DNA of 56,097 nucleotides, taken from the NCBI RefSeq assembly GCF_008932295.1, contig NZ_WBWA01000033.1, positions 1 through 56,097 of the forward strand, given 5' to 3'. Source of the stretch: Brucella tritici. GTDB lineage: Bacteria > Pseudomonadota > Alphaproteobacteria > Rhizobiales > Rhizobiaceae. Below the pieces are notes generated by a model, which worked only from the letters and a program-made list of their open reading frames with translations, was not told the DNA's origin and searched no databases. Both the position numbers and the translations under genes were made by a program. This document shows positions 50,075 through 56,097 of this stretch, piece by piece; positions within the stretch are counted from its first letter, which is position 1; each line of letters begins with the position of its first letter.

Positions 50075-51310
50075 ATGTCAATAATCAAGAAAACCGCAGC
50101 TTTTGCGGTAACGGGAACGCTTGCGCTTCTTTCTGGTGCAGCACTTGCTCAGGAGCCGATTAAAATCGGTGTTCTGGAAGACCAATCTGGCGAATTTGTC
50201 GTGCCTGTCATTGGCAAGGTCCATGCGATCCAGCTTGCGACCGAAGAGATCAATGCCAAAGGCGGCATTGCAGGACGCCCGATTGAACTGGTGATCTATG
50301 ACACCCAGTCGGACAACACACGTTTTCAGGAGTTTACGCGTCGCGCACTGCAACGCGATAAGGTTGATGTGATTTTTGCAGGTTTTTCCTCGGCTTCCCG
50401 CGAGGCCTATCGGCCGATCGTGCGCCAGTTTGATGGCTTTGCCTTTTATAACAATCAGTATGAAGGCGGTGTCTGCGATGCCAACATGGTGATTACGGGT
50501 GCTGTACCGGAACAGCAGTTCTCGACCCTTATTCCGTGGATGATGGAAACCTACGGGAAGAAGGTTTACACCATCGCCGCTGATTACAATTTCGGCCAGA
50601 TTTCTGCTGAATGGGTCCGCAATATCGTCAAGGAGAATGGTGGCGAGATGGTGGGTGAAGAGTTCATCCCGCTCGGTGTGTCGCAATTCTCACAGACCAT
50701 TCAGAATATCCAGACGGCCAAGCCCGATGTGGTTGTGACTTTGCTGGTTGGAACAGCGCAGGCCTCCTATTATGAACAGGCCGCATCTGCCAATCTGAAA
50801 CTGCCGATGGCTTCATCGGTCAATGTCGGACAGGGTTATGAGCACAAGCGTTTTACGCCGCCCAGCCTTGCCAACATGCACGTGACGACAAACTATATCG
50901 AAGAAGTTGATACGCCTGCCAGCAAGGAATTCATCGAACGCTTCCACGCCAAGTTTCCTAATGAACCTTATATCAATCAGGAAGCTGCCAATTCCTATAT
51001 TGCAGTCAATCTCTATAAGCAGATGGTTGAACGTGCTGGTGGATCAACCAAGCGGGATGACTTGCGCAAGGTAATCGCTGAAGGTGACGTCTGCTTTGAT
51101 GGCCCGTCGGGAAAAACCTGTCTTGATCCCAAGAGCCAGCATATGTCACACACCATCTATCTTGCTAAAGTGGGTGATGACCACAGTGTTTCTTTCCCGA
51201 AAGTCTGGAACGACGTGAAGCCTTATTGGCTGGGCGAAGCGGGTTGCGATCTGACAAAAAGCAATCCGGGCGAACAGTACACACCCTCTAATCCGCCTTC
51301 GAAGCAGTAA
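50075..51310 (+). CDS. Amide/urea-type ABC transporter substrate-binding protein (FmdD/UrtA-like)
   Basis: 411 residues. A signal peptide (KKTAAFAVTGTLALLSGAAL, ending AQE) is followed by the type-1 binding fold: IKIGVLEDQSGEFVVPVIGK, LATEEINAKGGIAGRPIELV, and a C-terminal KVGDDHSVSFPKVWNDVKPY. The binding protein family covers urea and short-chain amides. CCGAGGAGAA lies upstream. The gene follows amiR by 19 bp, and the importer genes follow a strong hairpin. It and AmiC share a fold, one periplasmic for uptake and one cytoplasmic for sensing. Confidence 0.9.
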   Translation: MSIIKKTAAFAVTGTLALLSGAALAQEPIKIGVLEDQSGEFVVPVIGKVHAIQLATEEINAKGGIAGRPIELVIYDTQSDNTRFQEFTRRALQRDKVDVIFAGFSSASREAYRPIVRQFDGFAFYNNQYEGGVCDANMVITGAVPEQQFSTLIPWMMETYGKKVYTIAADYNFGQISAEWVRNIVKENGGEMVGEEFIPLGVSQFSQTIQNIQTAKPDVVVTLLVGTAQASYYEQAASANLKLPMASSVNVGQGYEHKRFTPPSLANMHVTTNYIEEVDTPASKEFIERFHAKFPNEPYINQEAANSYIAVNLYKQMVERAGGSTKRDDLRKVIAEGDVCFDGPSGKTCLDPKSQHMSHTIYLAKVGDDHSVSFPKVWNDVKPYWLGEAGCDLTKSNPGEQYTPSNPPSKQ

Positions 51311-51318
51311 AGTCTGAT

Positions 51319-51343
51319 CCGGCACGCACCAGGTGCGTGCCGG
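51319..51343 (+). other. Strong hairpin between binding protein and permease genes
   Basis: CCGGCACGCA and TGCGTGCCGG form a perfect 10-bp stem around a 5-base loop (CCAGG). No U-run follows. It probably stabilises the 3' end of the binding-protein mRNA, as at 16936-16957 in the other importer operon. Confidence 0.6.
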
Positions 51344-51374
51344 CCGACCAAACGTCTCCCGATTAAGGATTTTT

Positions 51375-52250
51375 ATGATGGAGCTATTGGGTTCTCTCTT
51401 CGCTGCCTTTTATCAATTTGGCGATGCTTTTGCTTTTCTCGTTCTCTCGGCATGCGGACTGGCAATCATTTTCGGAATGATGGGGGTCATCAATCTCGCG
51501 CATGGTGAATTTATCATGTGCGGTGCTTATGTGACCGTGATGGCCACAAAGGCCGGCTTACCACTCCCATTGGCGATAATCGCGGGCGCCTCGGTGGCCG
51601 GTCTCATCGGCATGTTGCTTGAGCGGCTTGTGATCCGCCATCTCTATGGCCGCCCGCTGGATACAATCGTGGCGACATGGGGCATCAGTCTGATCGCGAC
51701 ACAGGGAACGCTCATTCTTCTGGGGTCAACGATGCAGGGTATCGGTACTCCATTGGGGTCATTCACTCTGGGTTCTCTGTCCTTCTCCATTTATCGCATG
51801 GTCTTGATGCTGGCAGCATTGGCGATTCTCGCAGGCCTCTACCTCCTCTTCAACAAGACGCGTTTCGGCATTCTTGCACGTGCGACCATTCAGGTCCCCG
51901 ACATGGCTAAAACGCTCGGTGTGAACACGAACTATATCTATGCGTTGACTTTTGGCCTTGGCGCCGGCCTGGCAGGACTTGCCGGCGGACTTTATGCTCC
52001 AACCATGACCCTGGTGCCGACAATGGGTTCGAGCTTCATCGTGGAGTCATTCGTGACCGTTGTTGTGGGTGGCGCGGATGTCTTTCTGGGCACTGCACCG
52101 GCTGCGGCCATTCTCGCGGTCGTCAAGGCAAGTCTTACGTCCATGTATGGTCAGCTGTTCGGCCAGATTGGACTGCTTGTGGCCGTCATCATCGTTATTC
52201 GTGTGCTGCCAAATGGCCTTTCAGGGCTTTTCATCAAAGGAAAAGGTTAA
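51375..52250 (+). CDS. ABC transporter permease, UrtB/FmdE-like (LivH type)
   Basis: 291 residues from ATG 51375 (ATG 51378 is next), with AAGGA upstream. The frame is open further upstream but runs through the hairpin. Hallmarks: SACGLAIIFGMMGVINLAHG followed by EFIMCGAY, then YGRPLDTIVATWGISLIATQ, typical of the urea and amide permeases, and VVVGGADVFLGTAPAA. The stop overlaps the next ATG (TAATG). It forms the membrane channel with the UrtC-like partner. Confidence 0.92.
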   Translation: MMELLGSLFAAFYQFGDAFAFLVLSACGLAIIFGMMGVINLAHGEFIMCGAYVTVMATKAGLPLPLAIIAGASVAGLIGMLLERLVIRHLYGRPLDTIVATWGISLIATQGTLILLGSTMQGIGTPLGSFTLGSLSFSIYRMVLMLAALAILAGLYLLFNKTRFGILARATIQVPDMAKTLGVNTNYIYALTFGLGAGLAGLAGGLYAPTMTLVPTMGSSFIVESFVTVVVGGADVFLGTAPAAAILAVVKASLTSMYGQLFGQIGLLVAVIIVIRVLPNGLSGLFIKGKG

Positions 52251-53311
52251 TGGCAATCAAGCTATTCGGGCATTTCGAAGGCCCGCAAACCAAGGGAAAA
52301 GGCCCCGTTTTCTGGAGTGGCTTCTTTGCCGTTGTCCTGCTCGCGATCATCTATCCGATGTTTTCCGACGGATACACAATTGGAAATAACGTCTACTTTC
52401 TGATTTGGACATTCATGGCCATGGGACTCAGTGTCATCTGGGGCTATGGCGGCGCTTTATCGTTTGGTCAAACAGCATTCTTCGGAGTTGCGGGCTATGC
52501 CTATGGAGTGCTCACAATCAACATCGGGGATGCCTACGGCCTTACACTTGTCGCGTTGGTCTTGGCAATTCTCCTGTCTGGTCTGTTCGCAGCAATCATT
52601 GGCTATTTTCTGTTCTATGGGCGGATAACCGGTGTCTTTCTGGGCATCGTCACCCTTTCGGTAACGCTGGTACTCGAACGCTTCATGGCGCAGACGGCGG
52701 GTCCGGAATGGGCGATAGGAAAGGCACGCCTTAACGGCTTCAACGGCATGAGCGGTATGCCACCAATTACCATTCCGTGGCTTGGTGACAGTATTGCCCT
52801 ATATCCCGATATTGGGCTCTATTATGTCGTTCTTGGCCTCGTCTTGATCGTCTATCTGGGATTGCGGATACTGTTGAACTCGCCATTTGGCAATGTTCTC
52901 GTTGCCATTCGCGAAAACCCGCAAAGAGCCGAGATGCTCGGCTATGATGTCCGCCTCTATCAGTGGGGCGCCTTTATCATAGGTTCGATGCTGGCCGGTC
53001 TTTCGGGCATTCTTTACACAGCATGGGGGCAGTATATCACACCATCAAGCATGAGCATTACGGCCGCCGCACTCCCGATTGTTTGGGTTGCAGTTGGTGG
53101 GCGTAGCGACATCACAGCGACGCTGATTGGAACAATTCTGGTGCTCGCAGGGTTTCAGGCACTCACTATTTATGGCGCTCAATACGCACTGATTGTAATG
53201 GGTGCTCTGCTTGTGTTCACAGTGCTCCTTGCGCCGCAAGGTATTGTGCTGGGGCTGGCTAATCTGGTGGGACGTGTTCTGTTCTTCAAACAGAAGAGGT
53301 CAGCGTCATGA
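52250..53311 (+). CDS. ABC transporter permease, UrtC/FmdF-like (LivM type)
   Basis: 353 residues. It has an N-terminal cytoplasmic segment, then helices with MGLSVIWGYGGALSFGQTAF, GITGVFLGIVTLSVTLVLER-like text (RITGVFLGIVTLSVTLVLER) and the AIRENPQRAEMLGYDV loop of LivM-type permeases. The C-terminus is basic. Start and stop overlap the neighbouring genes by 1 and 4 bp, so the importer genes are translationally coupled. Confidence 0.92.
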   Translation: MAIKLFGHFEGPQTKGKGPVFWSGFFAVVLLAIIYPMFSDGYTIGNNVYFLIWTFMAMGLSVIWGYGGALSFGQTAFFGVAGYAYGVLTINIGDAYGLTLVALVLAILLSGLFAAIIGYFLFYGRITGVFLGIVTLSVTLVLERFMAQTAGPEWAIGKARLNGFNGMSGMPPITIPWLGDSIALYPDIGLYYVVLGLVLIVYLGLRILLNSPFGNVLVAIRENPQRAEMLGYDVRLYQWGAFIIGSMLAGLSGILYTAWGQYITPSSMSITAAALPIVWVAVGGRSDITATLIGTILVLAGFQALTIYGAQYALIVMGALLVFTVLLAPQGIVLGLANLVGRVLFFKQKRSAS

Positions 53312-54024
53312 ATATTCTTGAAACACGCAACCTGTATAAGCGCTTTGGTGGTCTGCATGTCACCAATGATGTCAACCTTCAGCTCAAGAAGGGAGAGATT
53401 CATTGTTTGATCGGGCCAAATGGGGCGGGGAAAAGTACCCTCTTCCGGCTTATTCTCGGTGAGTATCTGCCGAGCGAAGGTGACATCCTTTATAAAGGCG
53501 ATACAATTACGCGACTGAAATCGTTTGATCGGATCGATCGTGGCATCAGTGTAAAGTTTCAGGTGCCGGGAATATTCAAGGAACTGAGTGTCTACCAGAA
53601 CCTCGAAATAGCCGTTCAGAGAAAGCGTCGCGGTTCGGACCTCAAACGCGAAATCGATCGTCTTTTAGACTTCCTCAAGCTTGAGGATTCCACCACAAAA
53701 CTTGCCGGTAATCTTAGCCATGGCCAGAAGCAATGGTTGGAGATCGGTATGGCGATCAGCCTCGAACCGGAATTGTTGCTGCTTGATGAGCCGACAGCAG
53801 GCATGACACCGGATGAAACATTTGCCACCGGCGAAATGGTTCACCAATTGAACGCGCAGGGAGTGACTGTGCTGGCAGTTGAGCATGACATGGCATTTGT
53901 CCGGCAAATCGCACAGCAGGTTACTGTTCTGCATTTTGGTAAAATTTTTGCACAGGGCTCAATCGAGGACATCATCAAGGATGACCGGGTCGCCGCAATC
54001 TATCTGGGGCAAGCCGATGCATAA
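53308..54024 (+). CDS. ABC transporter ATPase, UrtD-like
   Basis: 238 residues. Walker A GPNGAGKST, a Q-loop near KFQVPGIFKELSV, the UrtD-like signature LSHGQKQWLEIGMA and Walker B LLLLDEPTAGM are present. The switch His is in VEHDMAF. Its start overlaps the permease stop (ATGA). It forms a pair with the UrtE-like ATPase that overlaps its end by 8 bp. Confidence 0.92.
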   Translation: MNILETRNLYKRFGGLHVTNDVNLQLKKGEIHCLIGPNGAGKSTLFRLILGEYLPSEGDILYKGDTITRLKSFDRIDRGISVKFQVPGIFKELSVYQNLEIAVQRKRRGSDLKREIDRLLDFLKLEDSTTKLAGNLSHGQKQWLEIGMAISLEPELLLLDEPTAGMTPDETFATGEMVHQLNAQGVTVLAVEHDMAFVRQIAQQVTVLHFGKIFAQGSIEDIIKDDRVAAIYLGQADA

Positions 54025-54730
54025 GGAAATTCTACTTCAAACGCGCGGATTGTGGGCAGGATATGGTGGAAAGCCCGTGCTCCAAGGTGTCGACATTGAT
54101 GTGCACAAAGGCGAAGTCGTAGCCGTCATCGGTCGTAATGGCGTGGGTAAATCGACGCTTATGAAGTCGCTTATCGGGCTTTTGCCAGCTGACCGTGGAT
54201 CAATAAGTTTCAACGAACAGGAGTTTACGCATTTACCGCCTCACAAGCGGGCGCGGCACGGTATCGGCTATGTTCCGCAGGGACGGGACGTATTCCCTCG
54301 GATGAGCGTTGAAGAAAATCTGGCTGTTGGAGAATCTATAACGCCCGGTGCTAGCAAAGAACTTTACGACGAAATTTATGCCCGTTTTCCAGTTCTCGCA
54401 GAAAGACGGCATCAACGCGCTGGAACGATGTCGGGCGGGCAGCAGCAGCAATTGGCAATTGGGCGTGTTTTGATAGGACGCCCGTCTCTTATCCTGCTTG
54501 ACGAGCCGTCGGAAGGAATTCAACCGAACATCGTGATGGATATCGCGAAGCTATCAGTCGAACTCAATCAGAAAACTGGAGTGTCTATCATTCTCGTTGA
54601 GCAGAATATCGATATGATCCGCGCCATGGCCCAGCGCTGCTACGTCATGGACAAGGGACGTATCGTGGCAACTCTCACAGCCGAGATGTTGGAAGATCGC
54701 GATACGGTGCGCAGATATCTGGCTGTCTGA
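54017..54730 (+). CDS. ABC transporter ATPase, UrtE-like
   Basis: 237 residues from ATG 54017, which overlaps the UrtD-like gene by 8 bp; an earlier in-frame start would lie deep inside that gene. It has Walker A GRNGVGKST, signature MSGGQQQQLAIGRVL and Walker B LILLDEPSEGIQPNIV. The GYVPQGRDVFPRMSVEENL segment is typical of UrtE. Unlike the LivF-type protein at 8591-9304, the Walker A Lys is present. Confidence 0.92.
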   Translation: MHKEILLQTRGLWAGYGGKPVLQGVDIDVHKGEVVAVIGRNGVGKSTLMKSLIGLLPADRGSISFNEQEFTHLPPHKRARHGIGYVPQGRDVFPRMSVEENLAVGESITPGASKELYDEIYARFPVLAERRHQRAGTMSGGQQQQLAIGRVLIGRPSLILLDEPSEGIQPNIVMDIAKLSVELNQKTGVSIILVEQNIDMIRAMAQRCYVMDKGRIVATLTAEMLEDRDTVRRYLAV

Positions 54731-54833
54731 CGAAGGTAGATGCCACTCTTTGAGTTACCCCCAATATTTGTCTGTTTCGGGCCGGGAATTGCTCGAGAAC
54801 TTGCCAAAACAAAATTTAATAGAGGAGACCTGT

Positions 54834-55832
54834 ATGTCCTGGTTTAATGAATCCATCATGGCCCGCAAAGGCGTAGCAAAAGGTGTTGCTGGAAAATCTC
54901 ACCACATCAGTGAGGAAGTACAGGGAAAGTACCAGTATGTTTATGGAGCTTTTGTTGAACCTGTATTGCATGTAGAGGCGGGCGCGATCATTTCCGCAGA
55001 GACACATGATGCCTTTGAGGGAAAAATTCGTAAAGAGACCGACAAACCTTCGGAGATTTTGAATTTTCCATTTCTCAACCCTCAGAATGGCCCAATCTAT
55101 GTCGAGGGTGCCGAAAAAGGCGATACTCTGGCGGTTTATATCAAGGAAATTCTCCCACGCGGTGAACAACCGTCCGGCACGACTGTGATCATGCCAGAAT
55201 TTGGCGGCCTCGTGCCAACTGCTGATACCGCGATGCTGAACCCAACATTGCCGGAAGTGGTCAAGAAGTTACACATAGATGCTGAGAAAGGCGTCAAGTG
55301 GAATGATCGTATTACCCTGCCATATGAACCGTTCATCGGTACAATCGGCACGGCACCGGAAATCGAAGCAATCAGTGCCCTCGTGCCGGACTATTATGGT
55401 GGCAATATGGATTTGCCTGATGTTGCACCGGGCGCAGTCATCTACCTGCCCGTGCAAACCAAGGGCGCCTATCTATTTCTCGGTGATTGTCATGCTGCGC
55501 AAGGTGATGGCGAACTTTGTGGTGTGGCCGTTGAACACCCGACGGTGACGACCATTCAGGTCGATCTGATCAAGAACTGGACTATTCTGACGCCGCGTCT
55601 GGAAAATGAAAAATTCTATATGACGGTTGGTTCTTCCCGCCCGATGGAAGATGCGGCTCGACAGGCGTACAGGGAGTTGATCCGCTGGATGGCCACGGAT
55701 TTTGGTTTCGATGAAATCGATGCCTATATGCTTTTGACCCAGTCTGGACGCGTACGCCTTGGTAATATGGTGGATCCAAAATACACACTTGGGGCTTCCA
55801 TTTTGAAGTCGATATCCGGCATTGCAAAATAG
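54834..55832 (+). CDS. fmdA: Formamidase/acetamidase (FmdA_AmdA family)
   Basis: 332 residues from ATG 54834, with AGAGGAG upstream; the frame is open further left without such a site. Family hallmarks: EPVLHVEAGAIISAETHDAF, GPIYVEGAEKGDTLAVYIKE, GTIGTAPE, and LFLGDCHAAQGDGELCGVAV, which contains the active-site His/Asp region. It hydrolyses formamide or acetamide to ammonia and the acid in the cytoplasm. It is the catabolic enzyme of the amiCR-importer operon and fits the amide sensor and transporter. It is not related to the nitrilase-like AmiE that AmiR controls in P. aeruginosa. Confidence 0.9.
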   Translation: MSWFNESIMARKGVAKGVAGKSHHISEEVQGKYQYVYGAFVEPVLHVEAGAIISAETHDAFEGKIRKETDKPSEILNFPFLNPQNGPIYVEGAEKGDTLAVYIKEILPRGEQPSGTTVIMPEFGGLVPTADTAMLNPTLPEVVKKLHIDAEKGVKWNDRITLPYEPFIGTIGTAPEIEAISALVPDYYGGNMDLPDVAPGAVIYLPVQTKGAYLFLGDCHAAQGDGELCGVAVEHPTVTTIQVDLIKNWTILTPRLENEKFYMTVGSSRPMEDAARQAYRELIRWMATDFGFDEIDAYMLLTQSGRVRLGNMVDPKYTLGASILKSISGIAK

Positions 55833-55843
55833 CATCATGCTAC

Positions 55844-55867
55844 GGTGGCGCAGTATAAGACGCCACC
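55844..55867 (+). other. Hairpin after the amidase gene
   Basis: GGTGGCG and CGCCACC form a 7-bp stem with a 10-base loop, 11 bp after the amidase stop. There is no U-run, so it is a weak terminator candidate at best. Confidence 0.35.
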
Positions 55868-55925
55868 ACAACTCTCCGAATATAATCAATGTTTGGTTGT
55901 CCCAGCCCGGAGCCTTCTAAGCGGT

Positions 55926-56097
55926 ATGACGACAAAATTAGAGCCACGTGTCTTTCTGACCAGCCTTTTTGATGCCGCTGTCGCGGCTGCCGATCCTGAA
56001 CTTGTGATCCGCGCCAATCTTCCGGCCAAGCCGAAGGGACGCACGATTGTCATCGGTGCGGGTAAGGGATCGGCGCAGATGGCGGCGGCTTTCGAGC
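55926..56097 (+). CDS. Glycerate 2-kinase (DUF4147/MOFRL family), N-terminal part, cut by window end
   Basis: The first 57 codons are present and continue past the window edge. The start (LEPRVFLTSLFDAAVAAADP) and the following PKGRTIVIGAGKGSAQMAAA segment match the N-terminal DUF4147 domain of glycerate 2-kinases and hydroxypyruvate-reductase-annotated TtuD proteins. These phosphorylate glycerate to 2-phosphoglycerate. A weak GGAG lies 13 bp upstream. The gap to the amidase gene is 93 bp, so it may start a separate unit for glycerate or glyoxylate-derived carbon. Confidence 0.8.
   Translation, partial: MTTKLEPRVFLTSLFDAAVAAADPELVIRANLPAKPKGRTIVIGAGKGSAQMAAAFE

Overview
The window looks like accessory DNA of an alphaproteobacterium of the Rhizobiales, most likely a Brucellaceae (Ochrobactrum/Brucella-like) secondary chromosome or megaplasmid. 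This is an inference from gene style, codon use and the dense packing of ABC importers with catabolic operons. No rRNA, tRNA, CRISPR array, replication or conjugation gene was seen.

Region 1 (516-13412) is a catabolic island with a LysR regulator. The minus strand carries LysR, a fused E1 alpha-beta 2-oxo-acid dehydrogenase, its E2, a short-chain dehydrogenase (SDR) and a VOC-fold protein. The divergent plus-strand operon carries a branched-chain-type (Liv/HAAT) ABC importer, a second SDR and the E3 lipoamide dehydrogenase. Together they make a complete import, oxidation and acyl-CoA-forming route for an unidentified hydroxy- or keto-compound.

Region 2 (14038-25154) is a second catabolic island: an M20 amidohydrolase, a Dpp/Opp-type importer with a fused double ATPase, a split UxaA/SuyAB-type lyase, a TIM-barrel epimerase, an FAH-family enzyme and a convergent PucR-type regulator. 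The substrate cannot be read from the sequence.

Region 3 (25334-29557) is an insertion-sequence cluster: a fragment of an MFS gene cut by an IS6-family element, then a complete IS66-family element with a perfect 8-bp target duplication and a YecA/UPF0149-like passenger gene inside its ends.

Region 4 (29623-47161) is a cell-envelope and sulfatase region. A minus-strand array encodes an arylsulfatase, MoxR, DUF58, DUF4381, BatA, BatB/C and BatD, then a formylglycine-generating enzyme (FGE, the sulfatase activator), a HAD phosphatase, a DUF2092 protein, a His/Pro/Gly-rich exported protein and an outer-membrane protein. To its right lie a small ORF, a frameshifted membrane-anchored regulator, another outer-membrane protein, an exported protein and a decayed outer-membrane-protein pseudogene. 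A 17-bp element occurs once, in sense orientation, upstream of each of four transcription units here (three identical copies, one with two mismatches), which suggests a local regulon.

Region 5 (47162-56097) starts with another IS6-family element. It continues with an amide-utilisation operon: AmiC-like sensor, AmiR-like ANTAR antiterminator, Urt/Fmd-type ABC importer, formamidase/acetamidase, and the start of a glycerate 2-kinase gene. The leader before amiC holds two hexaloop hairpins with A1 and G4 and an intrinsic terminator that overlaps the second hairpin, as expected of an ANTAR antitermination switch.

The clearest candidates for undescribed biology are the 17-bp regulon around the sulfatase/MoxR-Bat/FGE genes, the ANTAR leader placed before its own sensor gene, and the two catabolic islands of unknown substrate.
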